From: CAVZTX01 sp963778375
Lineage (GTDB): Bacteria > Chloroflexota > Ktedonobacteria > Ktedonobacterales > Ktedonobacteraceae
Assembly: GCA_963778375.1 (NCBI GenBank)
Contig: CAVZTX010000011.1
Location: 248,001 to 312,000 of the forward strand
Length of the DNA stretch: 64,000 bases
Reading direction: 5' to 3'
Under the pieces are notes generated by a model. The model searched no databases and was not told the DNA's origin. It worked only from the letters and a program-made list of their open reading frames with translations. Positions 9,285-17,496 of the stretch are shown here, one piece after another (the first letter of the stretch is position 1; every line of letters starts with the position of its first letter). The translations under genes and the position numbers were made by a program.

Positions 9285-9804
9285 TTTCCTCCTGAACGTC
9301 CTGGCGCAGAAAATCGGGAAGCAGGCCAAAGCGGTCTCCGGTACCTGGACCGACGGAGGAGAGGTTGACGACAAGCTGTTGCAGCTTGATTACGAGATCA
9401 TGCTGCTCTGCTTCAGAAAAGCCTTGCACCAGGATTTCGTTGAATGATGTTGCTGCGTCGGGTAAAAATTGCATGAGATCTCGTCCTTCATTGGTGAGGT
9501 AGAGCTTGACCTGGCGGCGATCTTCGCGGTCGTGGATGCGTTGCACGAGGTCATTGGCTTCGAGACGTTTCACGATGCCTGTGATCGTGGGAGGATCGAA
9601 GCCTCGCTTCTGGCTGACACTGCCAATAGTAATGCCATCGCACTCGTGCAAAAGAGAGAGGACATTCCATTGAGGCGGTGTAATGACATACGGCTTGCTA
9701 TGCATCAGACAGCAGGCTTTTAAGGCCTCATAGAAGGCATAAGCGGTCGTACGTTGGGCGTAGAACAGCCAGTATCCTACTGTGTCTTCTGAGCGAAGTT
9801 CCAT
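9280..9804 (-). CDS. MarR-family transcriptional regulator
   Basis: 174 residues. The winged helix-turn-helix spans about residues 40-110 (QWNVLSLLHECDGITIGSV...DPPTITGIVKRLEANDLV, wing DREDRRQVKLYLT). It heads the ABC exporter operon and has a long palindrome at its promoter, so it most likely represses its own operon until a small aromatic or toxic ligand is bound. The C-terminal ~20 residues are charged and lie beyond the usual MarR fold. The stop lies at the edge of the REP-like element. Confidence 0.93.
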   Translation of the reverse strand: MELRSEDTVGYWLFYAQRTTAYAFYEALKACCLMHSKPYVITPPQWNVLSLLHECDGITIGSVSQKRGFDPPTITGIVKRLEANDLVQRIHDREDRRQVKLYLTNEGRDLMQFLPDAATSFNEILVQGFSEAEQHDLVIKLQQLVVNLSSVGPGTGDRFGLLPDFLRQDVQEEM

Positions 9805-9828
9805 TGATTGCTACTCTCTACTGTTCTT

Positions 9829-9853
9829 TAGTATGCTAACTATTAGCATACTA
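9829..9853. promoter_or_regulatory. MarR operator candidate (perfect inverted repeat)
   Basis: TAGTATGCTA (9829-9838) and TAGCATACTA (9844-9853) are perfect 10-bp arms with a 5-bp spacer, 25 bp upstream of the MarR gene. The size and position fit a MarR dimer site overlapping the promoter. Confidence 0.7.
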
Positions 9854-10003
9854 ATTACTATACAGAATTCGAAGGACAGCTGTCAACCCTGCTCTTGTCC
9901 TTTCATCATTGCTAATCATCACTCAATCTTAACCAGATCACAACTCTATTACTCTTCCTTTGTCTGCGCCTATCTTCCATAATGGAAGCAAGCGGTGTGA
10001 AGG

Positions 10004-10852
10004 TTGCACATAGAGAGCAAAGGCAAGGAAGATGCAAGCGTTACATTGAAATACAAGGGAATGGGAAATACGCCCCGCATACTGCGTATCACTGCACTCA
10101 TTTTTGCGCTCCTGCTGATTGGTGTGGGCGGGCTTTCAGCGCTCGTGCTGACAAACAATGCGTTGGCCACTGCACCCTCACAGGGGTCAGGCACACAAGG
10201 CACGATACACCAGGCCCCTACATCATCCATGAGCAGTCTTGACACTGCGACACCGTTTCCAAGCGATACACCCACTCCTACACCTTCGCCTACCGATACT
10301 CCGACGCCGCTTCCGACCGATACGCCGTCTCCCACTCCGTTACCTACTAATACTCCGACGCCGCTTCCTACGGACACGCCGTCTCCTACGCCTTTGCCAA
10401 CTGATACCCCAACACCATTGCCGACGGCTACCCCAACACCGCGACCCACCGCTACACCCAAGCCGACGGTGGTACCAACGCATGTACCCACTCCGAGAGC
10501 CACCGTTCTGCCTGGGCCATCACCAACGGCTACGGCACCCGGTAAGCCGCGTGCAACGCCGACGGTATCTCCTTCTCACGCACGAAGAGCGACAGCAACG
10601 GCTACAGCTCACTCTGGAGGTGCAGCAGGTTCGTCAGGAGAGACACGTCCTCCACCAAAGAGAATGCGTTCGCTCTCAACTCCTCCCTCGACAACACAAG
10701 GGAGAAGCCAGGCAGACAATTCAACGATGAGCATCCTGGTGGCGGTACTCGTCAATATAGGCGCGGCACTTGTAGTTGCGCTTATGGTGGCAATAACGCA
10801 GGCTGTGGATAAGCTTGCTCTGTCGAGGAGGCGGAAGATCGGAAGTTCGTAG
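10004..10852 (+). CDS. Membrane protein with long Thr/Pro-rich extracellular stalk
   Basis: 282 residues if translation starts at TTG 10004; ATG 10061 is an alternative and the start is uncertain. The N-terminal hydrophobic segment (ITALIFALLLIGVGGLSALVL) is followed by ~150 residues of Thr/Pro/Ser repeats with an 18-residue period (TPTPLPTDTPSPTPLPTN), then a basic region and a C-terminal hydrophobic segment (ILVAVLVNIGAALVVALMVAI) with an RRRK tail. This looks like a wall-spanning stalk held at both ends. No enzymatic domain is visible and no function is assigned. The low-complexity DNA gives a long antisense Val/Gly ORF that is an artefact. Confidence 0.6.
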   Translation: MHIESKGKEDASVTLKYKGMGNTPRILRITALIFALLLIGVGGLSALVLTNNALATAPSQGSGTQGTIHQAPTSSMSSLDTATPFPSDTPTPTPSPTDTPTPLPTDTPSPTPLPTNTPTPLPTDTPSPTPLPTDTPTPLPTATPTPRPTATPKPTVVPTHVPTPRATVLPGPSPTATAPGKPRATPTVSPSHARRATATATAHSGGAAGSSGETRPPPKRMRSLSTPPSTTQGRSQADNSTMSILVAVLVNIGAALVVALMVAITQAVDKLALSRRRKIGSS

Positions 10853-10881
10853 CTTTTCCGCTTTCGGAACAACTCCGGTCA

Positions 10882-11784
10882 TTACTCAACGAGTTGAATA
10901 TTCAGTCCGAACGTTTTTGTAGGAGCAAGTGATAGTTGCTGGTTGGTGGATGTACCAAGCATATCCTGCCTGCTGAGGAAGGCCTTGGCCTGTTCGAGGG
11001 ATGTTACCTTCCAGATGAGTGCCAAAAGGCCATCTTCAGCGTGAGGGACAAGGTGAATGGCCGGACCATCCCCAATGTGCCACAGACCGGGAGAGTGTGG
11101 AGCTATCGGAGCAAATAGTTGCTGCCAGTTGCGTTGTGCGATTTCAACGTCTTTTACGCCAATGATAATTTCTCGCACGCCTTCAAGGCCGAGTGGTCCT
11201 CCAAGCCGGGCACGTAGTTCTGCTTGTCGATTGAGCCGTCCCTGGGTTGTGTCGTAGAATTGCGCATTATACTCACAAAAGAAGATCATGCCGTTGGGAT
11301 AGACCTGATCAAAGAGGGGCGTTAAATCTCCATCTTTATTGTTCGCGGTGTCTGTAGCAGATATATTACGTGATGGGTAACATTCAAGCAGATGCGTTAC
11401 ATAGAGGAGCGTCCACATTGCTCCCATTGTGCCGGGTTCACCTGGAGGAACAGGAAGAAGAGGGGTATGGGGAATGGCCCGGCTGTCCAGGGTGTGCAGG
11501 CTCTCAGAGAGCGAGAAGGGTTCGAAGGCGATTCCGTAGAGTTGAGCCTGGGAAGGGGTTGGTGAGGACAATGTTTGCCGCGAACCGGACTGAAAGATTT
11601 CCATGCTGATATTTCCTGCAAAGACTCCCCCTGTTTTGAAAGAGGGAATGTAGGTATTAATGGCCCAGGTAATGGGAAGCTGAAGAGTTTCTGTGAGCAG
11701 TGAGAAAAGTTGATCATAGGCGGATTCGGTGACGCGAATCATGATGTGGTCAACACGTTTGACGATGGGTGATGGTACTGGCAT
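10882..11784 (-). CDS. VOC (glyoxalase/bleomycin-resistance) family protein
   Basis: 300 residues; the start at 11784 (MPVPSP) is chosen because AGAGAGGAA precedes it. Two VOC modules are visible: residues ~10-130 (VDHIMIRVTESAYDQLFSLL) and ~185-290 (VREIIIGVKDVEIAQRNWQQLF...IHLVPH). Family members bind a metal and act as lyases, dioxygenases or drug-sequestering proteins; the substrate here is unknown. Its promoter carries the same 20-bp palindrome as the neighbouring TetR gene (11868-12476), so it is probably controlled by that repressor and may act on, or sequester, the same ligand. Confidence 0.82.
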   Translation of the reverse strand: MPVPSPIVKRVDHIMIRVTESAYDQLFSLLTETLQLPITWAINTYIPSFKTGGVFAGNISMEIFQSGSRQTLSSPTPSQAQLYGIAFEPFSLSESLHTLDSRAIPHTPLLPVPPGEPGTMGAMWTLLYVTHLLECYPSRNISATDTANNKDGDLTPLFDQVYPNGMIFFCEYNAQFYDTTQGRLNRQAELRARLGGPLGLEGVREIIIGVKDVEIAQRNWQQLFAPIAPHSPGLWHIGDGPAIHLVPHAEDGLLALIWKVTSLEQAKAFLSRQDMLGTSTNQQLSLAPTKTFGLNIQLVE

Positions 11785-11825
11785 GGTTTTGTTCCTCTCT
11801 GAATGCATTCTGTACTTTCAAATGA

Positions 11826-11845
11826 CATACATACCGTTTGTATGT
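11826..11845. promoter_or_regulatory. TetR operator copy upstream of the VOC gene
   Basis: CATACATACCGTTTGTATGT differs by one base from the copy at 12495-12514 in front of the TetR gene. It has the ACATAC...GTATGT half-sites of AcrR/TtgR-type operators. Confidence 0.75.
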
Positions 11846-11867
11846 TTCACGAACAAAAAAAGACGAA

Positions 11868-12476
11868 CTACGTGACAATGCCCGAAAGAAATAGGTCTAC
11901 AGTTTCTTGCGCAATGTTTTTCAGAGAAAATGCCGTAGGATCAAGAAGCCACTGGCTTGTGATACCATTGACCATACCTAAAGCTGCCAATGCTGCTATA
12001 TCCGGGTTGACATCCGGCCTGACCTCACCCGTATCGATCCCTTTTTTGATCAAAGTGGCGAAGTGTTCAAGGGAGAGGCGTTGGCCCTGGATTTTCTCCT
12101 GCATGCCACCTGCCAGTTCAGGAGCAGCCTCGGTCTTGAGCAGAATGAGTTCAAGCACAATGCGGAAATCGGTGTTTTCCTCGACATAGGTCAACCAGCG
12201 AATGAGCAGTTGGCGGAACTGTTGTAAGGGAGTGCCTCCCGAGGCATATGCCTCACGAAAGATACCAGCCGCTTGCTTGTAGCGCTCACGCACGAGCGTG
12301 TTGAAGAGCTCGGCTTTATTACCAAAGTGCCAGTGGATGGCTCCTCGAGTGGTACCTGCTTGCCTGGCAACGTCATCAAGCGTAGTGGCAGAGTAGCCCT
12401 TTGTTCTGAAACATTGCAAGGCCGCGTCCAACAGGTGTTCTCGCGTTATAGCTGCATCTTCTTTTGTCCTACGCAT
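11868..12476 (-). CDS. TetR-family regulator (AcrR/TtgR-like)
   Basis: 202 residues from ATG 12476 (MRRTKED), preceded by AGGAG; an upstream in-frame start lies inside the operator and is rejected. The N-terminal HTH (REHLLDAALQCFRTKGYSATTLDDVARQAGTTRGAIHWHFGNK, read in short parts) is close to AcrR/TtgR. The C-terminal domain is of the TetR_C_2 kind found in multidrug-pump repressors. No pump is adjacent; instead the VOC gene carries the same operator, so the likely regulon is VOC plus itself. Confidence 0.92.
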   Translation of the reverse strand: MRRTKEDAAITREHLLDAALQCFRTKGYSATTLDDVARQAGTTRGAIHWHFGNKAELFNTLVRERYKQAAGIFREAYASGGTPLQQFRQLLIRWLTYVEENTDFRIVLELILLKTEAAPELAGGMQEKIQGQRLSLEHFATLIKKGIDTGEVRPDVNPDIAALAALGMVNGITSQWLLDPTAFSLKNIAQETVDLFLSGIVT

Positions 12477-12494
12477 GAATGCTTTCTCCTGATA

Positions 12495-12514
12495 CATACA
12501 TACCATTTGTATGT
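12495..12514. promoter_or_regulatory. TetR operator copy upstream of the TetR gene
   Basis: CATACATACCATTTGTATGT, 19 bp upstream of the chosen start. It matches the site at 11826-11845 at 19 of 20 positions. Confidence 0.75.
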
Positions 12515-12521
12515 AACAAAG

Positions 12522-13484
12522 TCAAGTGTTCTCTGGAGGATGTTGAGTACTTGCAATCTGAATCATTTGTTCTGCCAGATGCAACAGTTCTTCACGCAGT
12601 TCAGAGGGGTGATGAATGATGAAGGGAAGATTGAGCGACATGAGATAGCGTGCCATGTCGGCTACGTCATCATATTGACACTGAAAGAGGACACCGTTTG
12701 GGGTCTCTGTCAGCGATCCATAGGATGCGGGGATTTTCTGCTGCACAGTGTATAAGGATGCTTGAAACTCGACTTCAATGTGCCAGCGAGCGGTATTCTG
12801 CTTTATCACGTAGGCGCGGCAATCAAAATCCTCTGCTCGCTCAAAGGGTTCCGCAAGCAGTTCTAGCTGCTGGATGCGATCCAGGCGAAATGTACGGTAA
12901 TCTTGACGCAGGCAGCAGTATGCGACAAGATACCAGTGCCCGTTCCATCCAACTATGCTATACGGTTCAACTTTGCGGTGCGTTACCTGATCTTGATGGG
13001 AGTGATACTCGATGGCAATGCGCTGTTGTTGTCCGATTGCTTCACTGAGATGAATCACGAGTGAGACGTCAGGTCGTGTTTCCTGATGCGGAGAAAAGAA
13101 GAAGAGATGAGAAGACATGGCATTCAGGCGTTCCCGCGCATGCAGGGGAAGTACGCGGGAGACTTTGGCGAGCGCTCCTTCAACGGCTAGCGATGATTGT
13201 CCGATCTCTAGCCACGAGGTACCGAGCAAGCCGAGCATGACTGCTGTAGCTTCCTCTTCCGTAAACATAAGTGGTGGGAGTTTAAAGCCAGGTCGGAGTC
13301 GATAGCCACCATAGCGGCCAATGTTGGCCTCAACCGGAATACCGACATCCTGGAGGTGCATAATGTAGCGACGTACGGTGCGTACATCCATCTCCAGACG
13401 AGCGGCTAGTTCTGGACCGGTAATGGACGGTCGAGATTGGAGCAATTCAAGTACAGTGAGGACGCGGCTGGTAGGGTGGTACAT
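12522..13484 (-). CDS. HTH-WYL family transcriptional regulator (YafY-like)
   Basis: 320 residues; start 13484 (MYHPTSR) is chosen over 13511 because GAGGAG precedes it. Residues ~1-60 form a DeoR/HTH_11-type winged helix (VLTVLELLQSRPSITGPELA...RTVRRYI). Residues ~130-220 form the WYL domain (RIAIEYHSH..., PYSIVGWNGHWYLVAYC, FRLDRIQ) and a WCX-like tail follows. WYL domains sense nucleic-acid or nucleotide ligands in several bacterial stress regulators. The gene is divergent from the AlkZ-like gene at 13669, a possible target. Confidence 0.9.
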   Translation of the reverse strand: MYHPTSRVLTVLELLQSRPSITGPELAARLEMDVRTVRRYIMHLQDVGIPVEANIGRYGGYRLRPGFKLPPLMFTEEEATAVMLGLLGTSWLEIGQSSLAVEGALAKVSRVLPLHARERLNAMSSHLFFFSPHQETRPDVSLVIHLSEAIGQQQRIAIEYHSHQDQVTHRKVEPYSIVGWNGHWYLVAYCCLRQDYRTFRLDRIQQLELLAEPFERAEDFDCRAYVIKQNTARWHIEVEFQASLYTVQQKIPASYGSLTETPNGVLFQCQYDDVADMARYLMSLNLPFIIHHPSELREELLHLAEQMIQIASTQHPPENT

Positions 13485-13509
13485 GAGAATTCTCCTCTTG
13501 TCGGCTATC

Positions 13510-13531
13510 ATGTTTCGCGATCGCGAAACAT
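13510..13531. promoter_or_regulatory. Perfect 22-bp palindrome upstream of the WYL regulator
   Basis: The half-site ATGTTTCGCGA is followed directly by its exact complement. It lies 25 bp upstream of the WYL start, in the divergent spacer with the AlkZ-like gene, and abuts a dispersed GCTCAGGATGACA repeat (13531-13562). It could be an operator or the end of the repeat element. Confidence 0.5.
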
Positions 13532-13562
13532 CTGAGTTCCTTCGCTCTCGCTCAGGATGACA
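13531..13562. repeat. Dispersed repeat (CTTCGCTCTCGCTCAGGATGACA type)
   Basis: It shares CTTCGCTNNCGCTCAGGATGACA with the copy at 1541-1563. Only the right half is present. Confidence 0.5.
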
Positions 13563-13668
13563 ATTCGTATTATATTGAGCTTCAAAGTCGCTTTTGAACG
13601 AGGGCTGATTCTGCCCTTCTTCAAGGGTATACTTTTAGTATGGAATATGTCAAATGAAGGGAGTGCTC

Positions 13669-14736
13669 ATGACAAACCAGGAAATTGCATACCTGCGACT
13701 TTACAACCAATATATTGCCAGGCCTGACTTCAAGAGGCCAGAGGATGTAGTGAGGTGGTTCGGCGCAGTCCAGGCGCAAGACTATCCCGGCGCGCTCTGG
13801 GCAGTTGGACTACGGATGCGCAATGCGATTGCGGCAGACATCGAGCGAGCAGTAGCCAATGGTGTTATCGTGCGCACGCATCTCATGCGCGGTACATGGC
13901 ATTTTGTCGCGGCAGAGGATGTTCGTTGGCTGCTTACGCTTATGGCACCGGGGAGGATTGCAAGCAATGCGCTCTGGTATCAGCGGCTCGAATTGGACGA
14001 GACAACCTTTGCGAAAAGCAATGCTATCTTCGCTACAATGCTCCAGGGTGGCAAACAACTTACCCGTAAAGAACTGGCTGCCGGGCTTGGACAGGTGGGT
14101 ATTTCTACAGAAGGACTACGGCTCACTTTTCTCCTGCATCGTGCTGAATTGGAGGGTGTGATCGGCTCTGGCGGACGGCGCGGCAAGCAATTTACCTTTG
14201 CCCTGCTCGATGAATTGGTACCGATCTCTCGCACACTTGAGCGGGAGGAGGCGCTTGCCGAACTGGCGCGTCGCTATTTTACGAGTCACGGTCCAGCAAC
14301 GCTGCAAGATTTTATGTGGTGGTCAGGGCTGACAGCCGCCGATGCCAGAGCGGGCCTTGAAATGGTGAGGTCAGCATTTATACAAGAGGTTATCGATAGC
14401 CGAACCTATTGGCTTTCTCCATCAACGCCTACCGCAACAGTTGTGCCGCCAACCGCTTATTTGCTGCCACCTTATGATGAATATACGGTTGCGTATAAAG
14501 ATCGCAGTGCCATACTGGACCCGTTGTATAGCCAACAGACGGGGCATGGTATCTTCAGTCCAACTATTGCCATAGATGGCCAAATTGTGGGTTCCTGGAA
14601 GCGGGAGTTTAAAAAAGATGGAGTAGTCATTACGTTAAATCCCTTTACTTCACTGAGCGAAGCCCAAAACGAGGCTATTGTTGTCGCGGCTGAACGTTAT
14701 GGCAGGTTTGTGGGCAAGTACAGTATAAAAGCATAA
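13669..14736 (+). CDS. Winged-helix DNA-binding protein of the AlkZ/YcaQ (HTH_42) family
   Basis: 355 residues from ATG 13669, preceded by AAGGGAG; an ATG at 13654 is less well placed. The family signature QAQ (residues 35-37, in AVQAQDYPG) is present; in AlkZ and YcaQ this Q-x-Q motif is the catalytic element of DNA glycosylases that unhook interstrand crosslinks. Three winged-helix modules are expected, and the length matches. Many uncharacterised homologues are annotated only as DNA-binding proteins, so glycosylase activity is inferred. It is divergent from the WYL regulator, which would fit a DNA-damage role. Confidence 0.85.
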   Translation: MTNQEIAYLRLYNQYIARPDFKRPEDVVRWFGAVQAQDYPGALWAVGLRMRNAIAADIERAVANGVIVRTHLMRGTWHFVAAEDVRWLLTLMAPGRIASNALWYQRLELDETTFAKSNAIFATMLQGGKQLTRKELAAGLGQVGISTEGLRLTFLLHRAELEGVIGSGGRRGKQFTFALLDELVPISRTLEREEALAELARRYFTSHGPATLQDFMWWSGLTAADARAGLEMVRSAFIQEVIDSRTYWLSPSTPTATVVPPTAYLLPPYDEYTVAYKDRSAILDPLYSQQTGHGIFSPTIAIDGQIVGSWKREFKKDGVVITLNPFTSLSEAQNEAIVVAAERYGRFVGKYSIKA

Positions 14737-14772
14737 ACCATCAAAACTGCATCTAAAGGCTAAAGGTGCACC

Positions 14773-14796
14773 TAGTTCGGTCTTGCGGACGAACTA
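14773..14796 (+). terminator. Hairpin after the AlkZ-like gene
   Basis: TAGTTCG ... CGAACTA, a 7-bp stem with a 10-base loop, about 40 bp after the stop. No U-tract follows, so a terminator role is tentative. Confidence 0.3.
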
Positions 14797-14889
14797 TATA
14801 CATAGTCTCTGTGCGTAAAGCATTTCCTGACAAGACTGAAAAAGAGGAAGTCGGGTAAACGAAAAAGCCCTGTAATTCACTGCTTGATG

Positions 14890-14918
14890 TTGTCATGTAC
14901 TGTGTAGTTGAGTATAAT
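14890..14918 (+). promoter_or_regulatory. Sigma-70-type promoter of hicAB
   Basis: TTGTCA (14890-14895), a 17-bp spacer and TATAAT (14913-14918). A hairpin TGTGC-GAAA-GCACA (14934-14947) lies just downstream, within the expected 5' leader, and may be the HicB operator or an RNA structure. Confidence 0.7.
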
Positions 14919-14972
14919 CAACATATTGGTATTTGTGCGAAAGCACATTATAAACTTGTATAAGGAGCGATC

Positions 14973-15185
14973 ATGCCTCGCAAACTACGACAGTTACGTG
15001 CAGATTTGCGGCGTATGGGCTTCTATCTCGATCATCAAACTGGAAGTCATCAAGTCTGGAAGCATTCGCTTATCTCAGGCATAAGTGTAAACCTTGCGGG
15101 CAAGGATAGTGCTGATGCCAAACCGTATCAAGAACGAGAGCTTGAAGATGTGTTACGAAGGCTTAAAGAACTACGAGAACACTAG
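14973..15185 (+). CDS. hicA: Type II toxin HicA (mRNA interferase)
   Basis: 70 residues, normal HicA length. The double-stranded-RNA-binding-like fold carries the catalytic histidine in GSHQVWKH (His26), the hallmark of HicA, followed by SGISVNLAGKDS and the PYQERELEDVLRRL tail, a variant of the usual HicA ending. HicA cleaves mRNA and is neutralised by HicB encoded 15 bp downstream. The start has AAGGAG at good spacing. Toxin before antitoxin is the usual hicAB order. Confidence 0.93.
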   Translation: MPRKLRQLRADLRRMGFYLDHQTGSHQVWKHSLISGISVNLAGKDSADAKPYQERELEDVLRRLKELREH

Positions 15186-15200
15186 AGGAGACGTCAAACA

Positions 15201-15431
15201 ATGAATGAATCTCATTACGCTATGTTAATTCAATGGTCAGATGAGGATCAAGCCTATATCGTGCGTCTTCCCGATTGGGAGCGTGACGATCGTGTACTTG
15301 GACCGGTCACACATGGCGACACTTATGAGGAGGCATTGCAGCACGGTTTAGAGGCTCTTGATGCACTTATAGTCTCAGCACGTAAACATCAGGAAGTATT
15401 GCCGGAGCCACAGGTTTTTGCGACGGTATAA
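15201..15431 (+). CDS. hicB: Type II antitoxin HicB
   Basis: 76 residues with the degenerate RNase-H-like fold of HicB: YAMLIQWSDEDQAYIVRLPDW, then HGDTYEEALQHGLEALDALI. It lacks a C-terminal HTH or ribbon-helix-helix domain, so it is the short HicB type; DNA binding for autoregulation may need another element. It is cotranscribed with hicA. Confidence 0.93.
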   Translation: MNESHYAMLIQWSDEDQAYIVRLPDWERDDRVLGPVTHGDTYEEALQHGLEALDALIVSARKHQEVLPEPQVFATV

Positions 15432-15633
15432 AGTGTAAAAACAGCAGCATATAGAGGGCAATGGTGACCACCTCACTGTCCGAAAGATGGGGAGCTGGTC
15501 AAGGCCGTTTCAAGGCGTGTTGGATCACGGCTGATCCTTTCATGGTATCATCAACTATGGTAAAAATGGTAGTGAGAACAGTGGCTTTGTCAAGCAGTGG
15601 TAGTGCGCTCCTTGTTTGTCTGTCATGATTACA

Positions 15634-15653
15634 AACGGTAGCGTACTACCGTT
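15634..15653. terminator. Hairpin between convergent hicB and xdhC-type genes
   Basis: AACGGTAG-CGTA-CTACCGTT, a perfect 8-bp stem with a 4-base loop, between convergent genes. The following bases are pyrimidine-rich on the plus strand. It could terminate both transcripts. Confidence 0.4.
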
Positions 15654-15695
15654 CTCTTTCCCTGTCACCTACTAGCACAAAGCGTACATGAGTTC

Positions 15696-16880
15696 TTAAA
15701 GTTCGTCGCCGTCCTCTTTTGGGTCCTCATCTAGCCGCTTGAGTCGTTCCATATAGCGATTGCGCAGTGTTTCAGACATAGCTTTGCCTGTGCCGCCACG
15801 ACGTAACAGAGTGATTTCGGCCATGATAGAGAGCGCAATTTCTTCGGGAGTACCGCCACCAAGGTCGAGACCGATAGGGGCGCGTACACGTGCAAGCTTT
15901 TCGGCGGGGACCCCTTCTTCGTGCAGGAGTTTGAAGACTGCCCAGACGCGGCGCTGACTGCCGATCATGCCGATGTAGGAGGCAGGAGAGTCTATGATAG
16001 CGCGCAGTCCTTGCACGTCATGAGCATGGGCACGGGTGACGAGGACGATATATGTGCGAGGTGTAATAGGATAGTTGCGCAGTGTGGTCTCAATATCACC
16101 AACCAATAATTGTTTTGCATTGGGGAAGCGTTCGCGACTGGCAAAGGATGCGCGATCATCGGTGACACTGACCGAAAAGTTCATCAAATGAGCAACGGCA
16201 GCAAGTGGTGCGGCGATGTGTCCAGCACCCGCTATAAGTAGCACCGGTGGGGGAATAAAAGGCTCGATGAAGATTTCGGCCCAGGTATGCGCAGGATTCA
16301 TTATTTTTTCAACATGCGGCTTGCCTGCTGTGATGGCATGTTGGGCAGCTTGAGCGAGTTGGGTTGTCATTTCGGCGGGAGCATCAGGAAGGGTAAGCGT
16401 ACCGAATGTATGACCATTTTCGGAGATGAGCATGTGCTGGCCGATAGATGTACGCCAGGGACCACTTCCAGCGATAATGGTTGCGAGGACGATAGCCTGT
16501 TCGCCCTCTAGCGCCTCGTCGATGATCTGAGCATAGTCCTGCATGCTCGGCTGGCCGGAAAGGGATGAGTTATACCAGGGCTGGACGAAGACGTCGAAGA
16601 TGCCACCACAGACCCCCTGGCTTTCCATAGCAATTTCTTCGGTGAGATCGACCTGTACCATGCTGGGACGCCGCGTATCAATCACGTTGAGGGCACTGCG
16701 CCATACTTCGGCCTCGCCGCAGCCGCCGCCAACGGTGCCGCTGCTCTTGCCTCCCGCATGCACAAGCATCTTTGCCCCGACTTCACGAGGGACGGAGCCT
16801 TTACGCTTGACGATGGTTGCCATAGCCACGGTTTCACCGTTGGCTAGATTCTGTATAAGTTCTTGAAACAGTTCTCGCAC
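15696..16880 (-). CDS. XdhC/CoxI-family molybdenum-cofactor protein
   Basis: 394 residues; the start is GTG 16880 with AAGGA upstream. The N-terminal XdhC_CoxI domain includes the ATIVKRKGSVPREVGAKM and GTVGGGCGEAEV motifs; the C-terminal half is a Rossmann-like XdhC_C domain (LLIAGAGHIAAPLAAVA, YIGMIGSQRR, GLDLGGGTPEEIALSIMAE). XdhC binds molybdopterin and delivers the matured cofactor to xanthine or CO dehydrogenase-type enzymes. No molybdenum hydroxylase subunit is adjacent, so its partner is elsewhere. Confidence 0.92.
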   Translation of the reverse strand: MRELFQELIQNLANGETVAMATIVKRKGSVPREVGAKMLVHAGGKSSGTVGGGCGEAEVWRSALNVIDTRRPSMVQVDLTEEIAMESQGVCGGIFDVFVQPWYNSSLSGQPSMQDYAQIIDEALEGEQAIVLATIIAGSGPWRTSIGQHMLISENGHTFGTLTLPDAPAEMTTQLAQAAQHAITAGKPHVEKIMNPAHTWAEIFIEPFIPPPVLLIAGAGHIAAPLAAVAHLMNFSVSVTDDRASFASRERFPNAKQLLVGDIETTLRNYPITPRTYIVLVTRAHAHDVQGLRAIIDSPASYIGMIGSQRRVWAVFKLLHEEGVPAEKLARVRAPIGLDLGGGTPEEIALSIMAEITLLRRGGTGKAMSETLRNRYMERLKRLDEDPKEDGDEL

Positions 16881-16977
16881 GATTGGATTTCCTTATGAAT
16901 GACATATCTGCCATCATTGTATAATATCAGGCACTGCCCTGTTATTGCATAATTTTCCACTCATTGAGAGGTTTGAC

Positions 16978-17409
16978 ATGAAATTGGTTCGCAAGGCTTA
17001 TGGCTATGTTACAAGAATCCATCATGGCACAATACAGGTATTGGTTTTTCAGCATCCGATGGCTGAGGGTGGAATTCAGATACCAAAGGGGACGGTTCGA
17101 GACGATGAGACGCCTCTGGAAGCAGTAATACGAGAGATTCAGGAGGAGACAGGGCTAGTAGATTTTACAGTTGAGGGTGAGATTGCAGCGGATGAGTGGA
17201 AATATGGTTATAGGGATTTCCACGAGACAGAGGAACGGCACTTTTTTCTCTTGAAGGCGAATTCAGCGCCGGATGAGTGGGATCATGTTGTGACGGGTGA
17301 GGGTGAGGATGAGGGTATGGTGTTTGATTACTTCTGGATCAGTTCTGCGAACGAGGTTGAGATCGAATTTAGCCAGGGGGATTATTTGCATAGGGTATTT
17401 TCGAGATAG
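16978..17409 (+). CDS. Nudix hydrolase
   Basis: 143 residues from ATG 16978, with GAGAGG upstream; a TTG at 16945 is rejected. The full Nudix box G-x5-E-x7-REIQEETGL is intact, so Mg-dependent hydrolysis of a nucleoside-diphosphate-linked substrate is expected. The strand HFFLLKAN and the end of the protein resemble diadenosine-polyphosphate or NUDT2-like hydrolases, but the substrate is not certain. It is divergent from the XdhC-type gene, with a TATAAT at 16920-16925 in the spacer. Confidence 0.92.
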   Translation: MKLVRKAYGYVTRIHHGTIQVLVFQHPMAEGGIQIPKGTVRDDETPLEAVIREIQEETGLVDFTVEGEIAADEWKYGYRDFHETEERHFFLLKANSAPDEWDHVVTGEGEDEGMVFDYFWISSANEVEIEFSQGDYLHRVFSR

Positions 17410-17496
17410 GCAATGACCATTGCTAGATTGTCACCATGCTGGTATACTAGGGTTGACGCAAGTGTAGCTTCTTCACAGGCAGAATGAGGTATCTCA

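Noticed and set aside
9970..10503. Minus-strand ORF with Val-Gly repeats (VGVSVGKGVG-like)
   Set aside because: It is the complement of Thr/Pro codons in the stalk gene; repetitive only because the sense strand is.
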